Shown here one piece after another: positions 10,171-25,100 of a DNA stretch of 64,000 bases. The notes beneath the pieces were generated by a model, which was not told the DNA's origin, did not search any database, and worked only from the letters and a program-made list of their open reading frames with translations. Location of the stretch: assembly GCA_035610835.1 (NCBI GenBank), contig CM069442.1, forward strand, positions 58,259,950-58,323,949, given 5' to 3'. Within the stretch, counting starts at the first letter, position 1. Each line of letters begins with the position of its first letter. A program made the translations under genes and the position numbers. This DNA is from Ophiura sarsii. Taxonomy: Eukaryota; Echinodermata; Ophiuroidea; Amphilepidida; Ophiuridae.

Positions 10171-13100
10171 GTAATTTTATTTTCTCACAACAAATCTTAA
10201 TCTCACACTGTCACTGTCAGACAGTCAATATTTATTAAATGTCATGTCATGTGTTGATCCGTATGGACACTTCAGGGCAGCCCTCAAATTAAGAACTGGA
10301 AAGGGCAATTCAATTACAGGCAATTTGATAGGGGCACCAAGACTATTATTTACTCTTCAATGGACAAGAATTCCTCATCCAGTCATCCAAATATGTTATT
10401 GTTACTCGCCAATCACATGAACTGAATTATTATAATGTCATCAGACCAAACAAAGACTGCTATATAGGTACTCACTGTACCCCCGGACAATTCTGACATG
10501 GAACGCCCTACCAGCCAGTACCGCAAAACAGCACCTGATGTGGCCGCTTTTAAAGCACTGATCAACGGCAGCAAAAACAATTTTTTAGATTAAATATATG
10601 CGCAGCAATGCATGACTGTACGTTGATACTGATAGCCACTTCCAGGCGATTTGTACAGTATACAACAAGACAAGACAAGAAGTTGAGGGCATCGAGGCAA
10701 CTTAAGTGGGGCACCGACGGCAATTGCTGTATAAGCTTGGGCGATACAGCGACACCAAACAAATTACTAAATTGTGATATATTTCTCACAATTACAAATT
10801 TTATACAATCGAATCCTCGACCTCAGACCTGACATCCCGATGGCGATTCGCAGTATAGTATGAAAAGATAGCTGCTGACAATGCAGTCTGTGATACGATG
10901 TAAATAAGATTTTTATAAGCATATTTATTTGGCAGCAAATTGCATTATCTCAATCCATTTTTCCATGAAATATATGAAGAGGGAAGATTGACATGATTGT
11001 AAATTGTTTTCCACGATTCGTTTGTTTGTTTACACGGTAGGTCCGTACGGACACACACTTGGGTCCTGAAAGGGACCATGCATAACCCTAACGCTACTAC
11101 GTCTCACAGTCACCTCACAGCCAGCACCACGTGGCTTGCGCGCGCACAAGTTCTATCTCCTGTAGCACTAAACTACGGGTATATATATATGGTCTCCGAT
11201 TTCTTAGCCTGTGAAGCCCTCCCCCCGTGGCTGAGTGTTAGTATATCTCGCCTGTCACGCGGCCGACCCGGGTTCAACTCCCGGCGCCGGCGGACATAAT
11301 TGTCCCCATTTTTTATTTAACCCCCTCCCCCTGTTCTTCGTTCCATCCCCACTGCCACGTTCTAGGGTTAGGGTTAAGCAAAATGCTCGGGCCAGGCTTA
11401 AAAAGCCTATTTAAGCATGCTGGCTAAATGAAATGAAAGTAAGAAAAGATGGACGAAAAGAATAAAGTTAAAAGAGCCACTCCCAACAAATAAAGTTAAC
11501 AATTTTGCTGTGAGCCTTCGGACATGAGAAAAGAATAGTCTTGATCCAATCTCATCGCCACACAGGCTTGACGATTATCGATACTGAAAGTGAAACAGAT
11601 TATGTTCGTACCGCCAAAGAAAACGCTTGTGACGCCACTTCATTTGCCATTTTGCAAACCCGGAGGTAAAATATCACCGTTTTCGAAGACAACAATGTAA
11701 ACATTGAATCAGGGGTAGCATTAACCCCCGGATTGTGAGTTATTGACCCCCAACTTTTGGACATGTAGCCTATATGGTCGCTATGCCATGGCAACAAATA
11801 TTTGTCACCCCAACTTTTGGGCCTTAATGCTACCCCTCCCCTGCATTGATTGAATACATTCACTAAATTGCAAGCGCACTCAGTAGACCGTAGATGAAGC
11901 TTACACAAGCCATTAGAATATTCTCGATTTCAGTGACATGTTTCGGTTCGTGAGTAGGGCCTAAAAGATTAGATAGCGGTTAAAACTTTGTAGACATCTA
12001 AATAAGTGGCAACGTAAATAAAATGTACTGTTGACAGTAAAGTATTAATAAATTATAATGATGGAATTTTCAGCCCAAATTCGCAGTTTACTTATTTGGT
12101 ATTTAATCATTTTGGATAACTTTTTTTGGGATGTGGCGATTATCGCGATATTTTATCGTCCACGATTTACGATATGAATAAGACTGTCGATGCCCATGCT
12201 TACCTGGTCCTTGCCTCAAATTAGAAATCTTTGAGGGCACTCATTTCAAGACCAGGACACAAGGGCACCAGAGACCGCTATGGTAAATAATGCTTTGAAA
12301 TTGAGGGCACCAAGGCCAAGTCAAAAGGGCATGGAGGCCATGGCCTCGGTGGCCTTCCTGTAATTTGAGCCCTGCCTGTTACCATGGTATGGTGTCAGTG
12401 AACAAGAAACATCTTATAGTCGCCATCTTACTGCCGATACTAAATTACGACTAGCTATGAAATGTTTGATCAAATCCTGATAATTTTTGAATCTAAAGGA
12501 AACAAAGACTGAAACACTTTATGAATGTTTTGAAAATGTTGTTTGGGCAGAATAAAAAAATGTAATGTAGGTAATATCAATATTTATTACGCAAATAATA
12601 TAGGCCTTGTTTTATTACCTAATAACTAAAAACCAAAATATCAGGACAAACATCAGCATGCAGAAACTTGAACGTAAGCCAATCTGCCTTCAACACTTAC
12701 TCTGACTGAGCTGATGATCGGCGTATTAAAGTAATGCTGCATGGCGATAGGAGAGTAAAGTTTGTGTGGCCATGTGGTAAGAGTAGCAAAAATATTTGTG
12801 GAATTTTTATTAGCTTAAAGTTACACCGCTGATTAACCACCGTGGGAACGTAGCTGGCCGCATGACAACAAGATTGTTTCTTTGATGGAGTTATGTCAAT
12901 ACCTATATACACTGGCACTTAAAAGTATTACCGCAGTGAATATATCCTAGAAATTCCATCTTCTATGAACAAACCATTGATGATTTTCACTAGTAATGAC
13001 ATTCTATGTCTGCATTATATAGTTCTTCTTCATAAATTCATGTTTGTTGTATGTTATGTTCATCAAATTTTCGACAAAACCCTATAAATTGAGACAAGTC

Positions 13101-16100
13101 TAAAGCTACACAGTGAAATCCCATAGACATTTGACTCATTATATATTCATGAGCTCATTATCGCCGTGTAACGCCATGGGATATCCTTACTTGCGAAAAT
13201 CATCTCAAACAAATCATTAGTTTTACATTATTTTATACAATCTCAGCACGTATAGTTATTATGCCAGGACTTCCAATACTCATTAATACCTAGAACTCGG
13301 CTCATGTTTTGAAAAGGTTACTGGAATCTTCCAGAAAAGCTAATATTTCGAGACATAACTTTATTAAAGTTTTGGTTGTAGAAGGATAACTGTCGCGTAC
13401 TGGGAACCAGCCATTTTTTTTTTTAAACTTGCAGCAGCAATTACAATGTTACATACAGGGGTATTCTGTCATATTGAAATGTGTGGATAGAACATGGGCT
13501 ATATAAACACTTTGAACTGATGCACATGATATTTATACCAAGCACACAATGATTTTTTTCACACCATTGAGCATGTTGAGCTCGTCTTGGTGAATATGTC
13601 TGGTTAAATTGCAATCTTTGTATTTTTGGATTCAGAAAAATGTTCAACGTAGTGACACCCCCTTAGTGAGACGGCTTGTCAAGTCCGTTCAGAAAAATTT
13701 GAGACCAACCAAGCCTGACCTACGCTATTAGAAAATATTAATCACCGAATAAGTTTAGTTATCGCATGATCCAGCATACATTATTTTGAATTGACTTGTT
13801 CAACTCTTTTGTTAGACTTGAATCGATCACCCTTTTAGAGTATTCTTTTATGAATGAGAGTTGACTGTTATAATGTGAAAGATAGAGATATCGCCCAATT
13901 AACACATCTCACAATAAGTACGCGTTCGTCTAGTACGGTGGTGTATACATGTAATCTGTTGGGCTATGTTGCTTCACATAAATATGGCACAACTGAGAGA
14001 CCGACTGACTGACCTTCGTAAAAATGTTACGGTGTCTGTCTTGCATGAATGCAAATCATTGTTGCGGTAATTTTAAAACCGGCTACATGTAGGCCTGTGT
14101 GCTGCCTCGCGTGAAATACAGACAATCTGCGTGGTTCTCTGTCGCATTTTCGAACACTGATTTTCAAACCAAAATATTTAAATTGTCTTTTAAATTTCAG
14201 GATTTTCTTGAAAATTCAAAATTACCTCCTCATCAAATTACCATGTTTTAGGCATTTATAAGTACTGGGCATCCTTTATAGGATATTGCATTTGTGAATT
14301 TAGCAAATTAATTGTTAAAGCACTGACTTCTTACAAAGAAGGTATAGGTAAGAGAGGATTTTCCCATAGCGTTACAATGGCGATAATGAGCTCATGAATA
14401 TATAATGAGGCAAATGTCTATGGGATTTCACTGTGTAGCTTTAGACTGGTCTCAATTTATAGGGTTTAGTCGAAAATCTGATGAACACAACATACAACAA
14501 ACATGAATTTATGAAGAACAACTATGTAATGCAGACATACACTGTTGTTACTAGTGAAAATAATCAATAGTTTGTTCATAGAAGATGGAATTTCTAGGGT
14601 ATGTTCACTGCGGTAATACTTTTGAGTGCCAGTGTATACATACATAGAGCTTGATAGTTAATAACTTTTAATTTTATATTTTATTTACTTAATTGGAAGT
14701 TAAATTGTTTTAAAAGATTAATTAGGATAGCTATTAATTCTTTATTCGAATAGCGCCTCCTCTGGGTATGTTTTTAATTTCCTAGACTATAATTTGATAT
14801 AATACAGCATATTGCAACTTGGGATGCACATTTTTAGAGTTTTCCCATAGACTTTCTATCTTCTATGGTACCATGCCCTCACAACTTCCACTCTGCATGC
14901 TTGTTAGCATAATTGATCATGTAACATTATTAAGCATCAAAGGTGAATCCTGGATTTGGTGTCAAATGAAAGAGGAAAAATTAGGCTTTGCAAAAGACCA
15001 ACATGAAGGGTGTAGGTATTCATCTTCATTTTGAAATACCATCATTTCATATTTTTAAAAAAATGGCACAACTCCACCCTATTGATGAGGTTGCTTTGTT
15101 CTAAAAGAAGGTCATGCATCTTACTATGCTATGTCTGCATCTGCACTGGATCTGTGTTTTTTGTAGTAAAGATTGTCTAGCCTGGTGTGTTTTCCCCAAA
15201 TCTCTGTACTACCAAAGACTTTACACATATGCCTTGGTACTACCTACCCAGTACCCACTCACTGGCTGCTAGTGCTGGGACCACGGGCAACTGTGTACAC
15301 AACGAACCACCACTACACATATAGAAAATTCACTACATAAATAAATGAAAGAAAAAACAACTTACCTGTTTTTCAGCATTATAAATTGCTGAAGTCAATA
15401 TTTCACAAAAATATGCGTCATCAGTCTTAAAATAAGTTTAAATTCCAATGCTACTTCATTAAATTATCATTTCCATACACTGTACATCTTTGATTGATCG
15501 TACCAATTGCGAACTTGGACAGGGAAATACCTTTTACCGATGTAAACAATTTTTGGTTACCATATGTTATTTTTCCGTCGTGCGGTAAAATTGGTACCAC
15601 CCATGATTGGAGATCGCATATAGATGAGGTAATGCATAATGCTGCCGCCAGCGGTTGATGATATAAAGAATAGACTAAGACTCTGCCGCCATCTACATTT
15701 TGTCATCACTGTACCATACGGTAATGTTCAAGATCGACTGGGGGATGTAACATTTTTATGAAGTCGTAAAATTCAGCAGTCATGTATACTGGTCTTACGT
15801 GGCCGAAATACTGCTTCTGTTTTTTGTAAATTTCATAATCTTGTACACGTGTACACGAACGAAACACTGCCCGTGTACACGGATAGTAAATTACACGCGA
15901 ACTCCCAGTACTACTGACTGCCCCTCTACACTGATTGACCCATCAGAGAGACTTGACAGAAGGCTAATTGATTACATATCACTTAAACCGACCCCTGCAC
16001 ATCCCCAGCATTACTGACTGCCCCTCTACACTGATTGACCCATCAGAGAGACTTGACAGAAGGCTAATTGATTACATCACTTAAACCGACCCCTGCACAT

Positions 16101-19100
16101 CCCCAGCATTACTGACTGCCCCTCTACACTGATTGACCCATCAGAGAGACTTGACAGAAGGCTAATTGATTACATATCACTTAAACCGACCCCTGCACAT
16201 CCCCAGCATTACTGACTGCCCCTCTACACTGATTGACCCATCAGAGAGACTTGACAGAAGGCTAATTGATAACATATCACTTAAACCGACCCCTGCACAT
16301 CCCCAGCATTACTGACTGCCCCTCTACACTGATTGACCCATCAGAGAGACTTGACAGAAGGCTAATTGATTACATATCACTTAAACCGACCCCTGCACAT
16401 CCCCAGCATTACTGACTGCCCCTCTACACTGATTGACCCATCAGAGAGACTTGACAGAAGGCTAATTGATTACATATCACTTAAACACACCCCTGCACAT
16501 CCCCAGAATTTCATGCTGAGAAATGTCCTTGCATATTTTGCACTATGAATGTTGGACTGTGATTTGGCTGGCCTTGAAAATGTGGTTCAGAGTGCAGACC
16601 AATTAGCTTTTGATCAAGGCCTTATTGCCAGGGAACTTTTATAGGGTATGTCTAGGGTAAATATTTTCAAACCGTGTACAGCAACAGCAGTGGTATGCAG
16701 TGATTTCACTGGGTAAAAGCCTTGATGGTGAAAACCAAAATGATGTCCAAAATTTGTGCTAGAGCAGTGTTTTATTTTTGTTAACAGTAAAAAAGTGTAA
16801 TTTCCAACATTTGTCACTATTTGAGTAAAATGTTCAAGAGTGGAAATCATAAGTAAAAAGGTATTTAAACCTCTGTATTGGGTGAGTGAAAACACTGTGC
16901 ATGGATTCATTTTTGCAATAAGGTTTTTGTAAGTCAGGCTTCACAAGACATCACATGGCTCCATACTTTAAGGTTGTGAAAATTGTATACTGTTTTAATT
17001 GTATAATTGTTCGATTTTCAAAGTGAATACGAAAAATAATAGAAAAAGCCTTATGGATGATTGTTTTGTTGTTACTTTTTAAGCAGTGAGCACTCTTCAT
17101 TGTACGCAGAACCCTCTAAGTCTTGCCCTCAACTCAGGGGTAGAATTTCGTAACCAACCGCGAGAATCTGTTCGGATTCTCGCGGAGGGATTTTGCGAGA
17201 ATCCATGGATTCTCGCCAATTTTGAGAATCTATGGATTATTGCGAAATTAATTGAAATAATATAAAGAATATGGCTATAAGCTTGCACAACTTCCAAATT
17301 CGGCATGTTTGTTGAATAAGGGTCAAATACCAGTCTTCTAAGGTCCTGTTTTGGACTTTAGAAGAAAAAAAAGTGGTTTTTTTTGCGCGCGAATCCACAT
17401 GGATTCCCGCGGTAGTGATTTTGCGCGAATCTTCACGCGAATTGATTCGCGGCGAAATTCTACCCCTGCAACTAACTATGGGGGGAAAATGCAATCACAG
17501 TTGTCATAATATTTAATAATCAATCTATTGTCAGTATGTATGAACTCTTCTTTTTTTTCCTCTCTGATTAAATAGGTTTTCTGGCGATGGCTGGTTGAGC
17601 AGGTTCCACGGACTGTTGCGCCTAATGCTATTACCCTCTTTGGCCTGTCCTTCAATATAGTCAGTGCACTTATACTCATGTATTATTCTCCAACGGCCAC
17701 AGAAGAGGTAAGTCTGGACAACTTTGAATTAAACTTTTAAGAGTTGGAAATTTAATGAGAATCAGAGAATCAGTTATACAATTTAAAAACATTAAAACAT
17801 TTATAGAGAATTGGCTATGAGGTATGCGATTTAAAACAAACATTATTGGCCATGATTAATTTAAGTTTCCAAATTATGCATATATCATTTTCATGTTGAT
17901 TCAAGCTTACTGAGAACCACAGCACTAAAAGACTATTTCACATACCAATGCGCGCAGGTTTCTGATACATACCTTTTATTGTTGCCTAAATGACAATTTG
18001 ACCACCTGTTTATTAGGGCTGTCATCGACATGGACGATGTCGACATTATGTCGATATCGGCTATTATCCCGACATGTCGATATCAACTTTGGGATGTCGA
18101 TATAATTGACAATAAACGTCCGTAATGATTTGAGAAAAAAATAATTGGCAAAGTGATTTTTGTAAATGACAATCGGCAAGAGTTGTGAAAAAAACCAATA
18201 TCCAACAATAGCAAACCGTTAAAAAAGTAATCATGCTAGTTCCCCCCTCACCACTTGCTCCATCGCATATTTTGCAATGCCATATTTCGTTCAGGAAGCA
18301 ATTTATGATTTTGCGATGGTTCCCGTGTTATCTTTGGTAATGGCGGAAAAACGATTTTGTATGCACATGTATTTTCAATACATAATTTCCCTTCATAGCG
18401 GTGGCTGGCGGCGTCAGGCTCCTTTATTAACATGAAGTATAGCGAGCTAATGGGCAATATGGATTGGTGAATTCACGATTAAAACGTTGCATATATACAG
18501 ACAGATAAGTTTGTTTGTTTTGCAAAATAGTAGCCTAGCCTCGTTATTTGTGTTGTACTTATATCGACCGCAAGTTTGACGTTGTTTCAAAATGATTTTG
18601 TAATAAAAGAATGTAGAAAATCGGCAAATTAATGATCGTGGCGTATTATACAAAGGTTTTTTAACTTGTGTACATTGACTTAGCGATATTTTCGATCTGC
18701 GATAATATTCTATACTATCGCGGACATTAATTTGCGGGAAAATCGGCTTGGTATTTGGATCATAATATGTCGACATCATGTCGATATCGAGATTCTAAAA
18801 TAGCGACATGTCGACATGAAAAAAAGATCTCGATAACAGCACTACTGTTTATACTTTCAGGCTCCAGCATGGGCATACTTATTTACAGCTTTTAGTCTAT
18901 TTGCATACCAATCATTGGATGCTATCGACGGCAAACAAGCTAGAAGAACCAACAGTAGCACACCGTTAGGGGAACTTTTTGATCATGGGTGCGATGCTGT
19001 CTCCATAAGTAAGTACCAGACCCTATGATTTGTTTTAGTCAGTTATCCTAGCATTTGAAGCTTTTAACATTGACGAGGGCATAACACTTCCAGTTCATCA

Positions 19101-22100
19101 AACTCTTTATTATCAATATGCTACTTGCACGCAATGGCCATTTTGAAACAAAAGCAAGGCTCTTCCCTCTTATCAGCGCGCCCAACCGCGTCCAGCGATG
19201 CACAAACCTGCGTGAAACCACCGACGCAGTGTGGTGTGATACTAGTGCGTGATGGGAGAGCCTCGCTTTCAAGCTTCAATAAGGTGTTGCCATATAAGGT
19301 GTCACCATCTTACCCTGAAAGTAGCGTATATAGAGGCATCCTATCAAAGTTGTCAAAAAGTGTCTATTTTGGAACTGAACTTATTTGTTTTCAAAATTAT
19401 TGGGTCATTGACTTAAAAGAATTAAGCATCTGAACTTATTAGATCAACTGGCAATGCTGGCTGCTGGTGACCTCATTACCATATATCCCAGGGAAAGGTC
19501 AAATATGTTATCATACCTATTACCAACTTCTGCTTTCCACTGGCAAATGATATCAGCCAGAACTGTGCATGTCGAAAGACTGCTTTTTCTTATCAGAATG
19601 AACCACTATTGTCCTTCAAAATGAAGGATAAAAGGCGGCTAAATTCCAGGGAACTCTTCACCGGNNNNNNNNNNNNNNNNNNNNNNNNNNNNNNNNNNNN
19701 NNNNNNNNNNNNNNNNNNNNNNNNNNNNNNNNNNNNNNNNNNNNNNNNNNNNNNNNNNNNNNNNGATTATGTTGGGGGTTATTCAACCCAAATAGTCAAA
19801 TAGAAGGTAAAATTGTACATATATACATGTACTGTGCGATTTTTTTTTTGACCGTGCGAAATTTTTTGACATCTACCCCCCCCCCCCCCCCCCCCCCCCC
19901 CCACTTACGTGAAATTCACGAGTTGGTGACTGCAAAAAAAATTGGGGCAACCTTTTACGAAAATTTCAGAAATCTTGCCCCCCTGAAAAAAATCCTAGCT
20001 ACGCCACTGGACCCAAGTAACTTTAGAGGTTAAAACCTTCCGTACTTTATGGGTTGAAATCATGTGTGACAGGCTCTGGACCTACATGTAAATACTATGA
20101 TCTCCAAATATTTACTTTTGTGCCATTTTTGTTTTAATAATTTTGTTTTACAAATTGGATTTATATTTTCACTACCAAAGCACTTGATGGATGAACAATT
20201 TAGAAGTGTCAGTTTGTGGTTCTACCTTGCATATATAATACAGTGTATTGATCTCAGATTAAATGGCACCTTTATTGATGGCCAGCCAGTATGGTCGGCC
20301 AGTGGTGTTAGGTCAGATTGCTTCATCTGTAAAAGCAGACATTTTCACGCTAATTATATTTTTGCGCTTTTTATGCTCGAATTAGCTACAGCGAAAATAA
20401 TAGCACGCAAATGTATTTCTTTTGCATAGGTCTATGTGATGAAGCTACAAATTGTGAATTTAAAAGCATGCACAACGGTTAAAAATAGACAAGCGCAAAC
20501 ATTATCACTTTTACAGTATTTCGCACCTGTAGAACCCTAGATGTTAATGATTTAATGGGGTTGACCACATCCTGGGTTAAACATTTCTAATGACAAATAT
20601 ATTGTTTTATTTAACATGTCATTGTTAATGATAGTCCTGGCCTGGTCTCAGCTATATTAGTTTGGTGGTCCCTAACCTTATTAACCCTAACTCTACTACA
20701 CCACACAGCAAATGTGCGGAGAAAATGTTTTTATAACCCAGCGTGCAGGTTTTTGGGCTACAAAACGGACCCAGGCTATATAACGAGTTGAATATACTCG
20801 CCGAGTGTCGACTGGCAGCCGTGGTGTAGGGGCTAGGATCTGGGCCCTGGTGCTGGAGGTCCGTGGTTCAAATCCGGGGGGGGGGGGGGGGTGACCTTTC
20901 TGGTGAATTTTGGGGGTCGGAAAAGAAATCTTTTGCTGTGTAGTGATCTAGAGTTAGGGTTAATGTTTCATAGGAATCAATGATTGCATCAACAATCAGT
21001 TATTGCATTCATCAAAGACATCAAAATATGTGTATAACAATTTTTCAGATTAGATGTCGCGAAACTATTGAAAAAAATATGATTGGAGGAAAATTGCTTA
21101 ATAGGCAGTTGGTGTCCCACCACAGTGGCACAAACTTTCATTGTTTGTAACTTATTTTGTTTATATTGTTTGTTATATTTTCAGCTTTCGTAGCCATATC
21201 CTGTGGCGTTTCTCTTCAACTTGGCATGTGCCCAAATGCATTCTTTGGTCTCGTCATGGTATCAATGTTCATGTTCTACGCAGCACACTGGCAGACATAC
21301 GTTTCTGGAACACTCAAATTTAATGAGTAAGTATTTTTCATTGGAATTTTGTATTTTTGCTTGCAGATTTTTCTTTGTCCTGTGTTTTGCTATGTACATG
21401 AATGTGCATGTAACAATGACAGCCCTCCACCAAATCTAATACTTTGCAAGGTCAGTCAAAAAAAACTGCAATAGAAAGTGGAAAGAAGCTATTTTGTTTT
21501 CAAAACCAAGGTGAAGTTTGTAAAATTTTAAATGTTATAAGAATAACCTATTTGTTGCTAACTTCATGTGAAAAAAATGAAGTCAATACCATTTTCCGTT
21601 TGCCTTTGGTGAACCTTTTTACCCATGCACCCGTTTCACATGTTTGTCTACGAGGCACCCAAAACATTAATTAGATCGCAAAATGTGTTTCCCATTCACA
21701 ATTTAAAACTTGAGTAAATTTGGGATGCTATTGGAATCGAATGCTCCCTTTCTTGTCTACATTGGAGTAATATAATCAATTTAACTCACCCATGCTATGG
21801 AATACTTGCTTATAATGTTCTTAATTTGAATACAAATATGAAATTATTCCAATTTTTTGTTGGTGGGATGTTCAAATGTGAGAATGTAATGGGTGCAGTT
21901 TTAATTAAAAATTACTATGCTTCATGGACAACACATACATTGGGTTGTGCAGCAAAAAGGTTAACCAAATACAAATTTAAGGAAATTGTGATTGACTTCA
22001 TTTTTCACACAAAGTTTGGAACCAAATTTCAACTTTTGAAAACAAGATGGCTTCTTATAAAACTTTCACTATTAGATGGCTTTTTCCCACTATTATTAGC

Positions 22101-25100
22101 CTAGTGCATGTTTTTTTACTCATCCTATGTAGAGAGAGGAATGTTTTGTTTGCCTGCCAAATGATAGTTATTGAATTTTAAGTTATCATTGTATTGTAAG
22201 ATGTACTACAAATATTGGTGCTTTTTTAATTGTAGTTCTCGTAATGTATTGAATTTTAATTTTATATGCAGACTTGATGTGACAGAAGGACAGCTGTTAT
22301 TTTGTATGATCTACATTGCTACTGGAGTGTTGGGTCCAGCTTTTTGGTCATTAAAAGTAAGTGTACCCATCACTATGTAATTCACCACCTTTTTGAGTTT
22401 GTGATACATTGTAAGTGAGAACTAAGCGCACTTTTCCTGATTGAAGATTATCACTCATCATAATCATTGATTATCCACAGATGGTATGCAAGAAGCTATG
22501 GCAACATATTTGCCCCAGACTTTCCTTCCTTTCACACCTGAGTTGGTGAAACTTTGATGGATCTTATAGGACAATAGATCCCTTACCTTCCAAAGTACCA
22601 TATGAATGCCAGGGATTAGCTTACTTTTCCTCTGATTTGACTTTAATTGCTTTTAGAGATCACATTAAATAGGGTTGCTTTAAGATTGCATACTTTCTTT
22701 CTGAAAGCACCTCGGAATTAACCCAGGTGCTTATGCCTACCAGACAGTGCCCATTCTGACAGTCAGTCAGGTTTTTTTCTCCAAATAACAGTCTCTGTAT
22801 GTAATTAATACCAATGTATATGTGCTTCACTCAAAACATATTTCCCTCAGTCATAGATCAGGCCAGGTCATCAATGATCAGTGAAACCGTTCCAAGTATT
22901 TATTCAAAACCCCATGCTAAATCTTGCACCACCTTCACTACAGCCAAACAACCTTGAACATTTTGAAGAACTGCAAAATACTTGCTCAATAGGAATTGTT
23001 AACCTTCTTTATCTAAATTCACTCATGTGAATATTTTGGTTTTGGTTTCGATTTCTTATTACTTACAAATGTAGCAAATTTCCTGGCAAATTTCCAAGGC
23101 CAAGTTGAGATTCAATTGTTATGTTTTAGTTATATTCTGCGTAGTCTCTGTATTTGTCTTGTCTTGTTTTGCTTGTATGTTGTTTTTGTTTTGTTTTTTC
23201 ATCTAGTCTACATTAATTTCTTGTTTTAAGGGTCCCCATATTATACGCCCGCTGTCAGGATTTCTTTTGGGGCTCCTAGCCTCCTTCTCATATTGTGTTA
23301 TTATTATATTTTCTGTATACATATTGCTGAATAAATTGAATTGAATTGCAATTATATTTTTTACAATACTATTTTCTGGATAAATGCCAAAAACAGAACC
23401 CCTCCAAAATTGCTTTAAATAATAATTACAATAATACATTACATTAATAAAGCGCATACAGCAAAACAAGATTCAGAGCGCTGTACATAATGGTAAGCTC
23501 GTTCTATACACTGTAGCATTGTTGAAATGACTGTGTTACTGATTGATATACTGACTTTCATTCCATTGGGTCTGTCCATTGTTTAAATTAAATGTTTGAA
23601 ACATTTTAAGACAGCCCGCCAGATTGTGTCATGGGATAGACTGGGCGAGCGCACTGTACCATTTGATACCAATGTAGGGATTGTAGTGTGTAGAATGGTT
23701 AGGGTTTATGCTAATATATATTTAATTATCAATGCATCTTTTGATGAACTATTTATTAAGTTATTAATTATCGTTTTTATGATGTAAAAAACGGATAAGC
23801 CTTTATAGGCACATACTAAATGAAACTGAAAAAAGTAAGTATCAAAAATGTAAAATACATTTTAGAACTCATATTTACCAACCAAAAGAAAGTTGATATT
23901 TGTTTCAATCTTAGTACAGTGTTTGTTCCTATACATCATTTAAGTTTTTGTTCCAAATCTTAACCGTTATGATTATTCCTTTGGATATTTATTTCTTCCT
24001 ACACAGTTACCTATACTTGGAGTAGAATTCAAAATCTTAGCTTTTATTTTTGGATTGCTATCATCGGGTCTAGCTTTCAAAAACTACATCAGTGTTATAT
24101 TTGGTGGCGGAGGAAAAGGAAAGGATGGCTCTACAGTAGCTGTAAGTTATTCCCGTTGCTCAAAAGTTTTATTTACTGCCGACCTTCTCCATTATCATCA
24201 CAAAGAGAGATAAATGTAGGGCCAGAATTGTAGTTCTGACATTTTATTTTCCTCTTTTATATATGCATTACCTCAATCAAAATTGAGTTTCAAGTTGTGC
24301 GTTCAATGGTAATATACAGGGGCGACCCCAGCTTCTTAAGTTTGGGGTGAAATCTTTAGAGTCTTAGCAATTACAGGGTGGGTGCCAGGGCCCGCTTAAG
24401 GCCCTTGGTGGGGTTCAGGGGTTGGGTTTTAGAATGTCTGAATGGCCTAGAAAGGCTCTCCTTGCTTTAAATATGTACATAACTTTGTTATAAAACTTAG
24501 ACTTGGTTCAGAGACAGAAAAAACGAGAGACACAAATAAGTAAATGAGAGACAGTAATAACAGACCCCCCCCCCCCCCCCCCCCCCCCCCCCCTGGGTTC
24601 GCCAAATGACTTATTCTGCCATGGCCACCTAATTGCTCAAGTTTCCTATTAAATGTTTAAAACAAATTAAGTAGTTTGTAATCACAACTTCAAACTACTG
24701 GTGATCTGGCTTAATATTGATATAGATTTGAACAACTAGCCTGATAGAAACCATTTTTTCTAACCCACAATAACAATCATTGTTTCACTTATATTCCAGG
24801 ACACCAGCGTGCTATCACCACTCTTCCACATCAGTGCTATAATTGTCATGGCAACATTGATCAAATTCAAATCTCCCAGTAGAATCTTTGAAAATGCACA
24901 GTGTCTATATCTACTCATGTTTGGCATGGTGGCCGCTAAAGTTACTAGTAAACTGGTGGTAAGTGATTGCAGACATCAAGTTTGGATGAAAATGAAACAA
25001 TTCTTGATTGATACAGGTTGAACATAGTATTGTAATTAACAAATGTTAATTATTCATTAACAAGTATGTAAAACCATTCATAACAAGTGATACATTGTAA

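Larger units (their letters stand above)
10171..17575 (+). other. CEPT1 intron 1 (7.4 kb)
   Basis: The longest CEPT1 intron. It hosts a tRNA-like element, a 1.7-kb long-TIR element, a 100-bp satellite and a 334-bp MITE, each listed separately. Around 12200-12380, words such as CTCAAATTA and CAGGGCTCAAATTAC in opposite orientations hint at another old hAT-like copy. The remainder is plain AT-rich sequence. Confidence 0.85.

Noticed and set aside
11228..11290. Functional tRNA-Asp gene
   Set aside because: The acceptor stem does not pair and the anticodon stem has a mismatch; better explained as a tRNA-derived repeat.
11361..11376. Telomeric repeat TTAGGG
   Set aside because: Only two units, and they form the inverted end of a tRNA-like element.
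15913..16500. CRISPR-like array
   Set aside because: Units are contiguous 100-bp repeats without unique spacers, in an animal intron.
18447..18779. 110-codon minus-strand frame in hAT copy 1 (partly repeated in copy 2)
   Set aside because: No transposase motif; frame lengths differ between the copies, so it is not under coding constraint.
20097..20429. 110-codon frame in CEPT1 intron 3
   Set aside because: No domain, no splice logic, lies between solid exons of the known gene.
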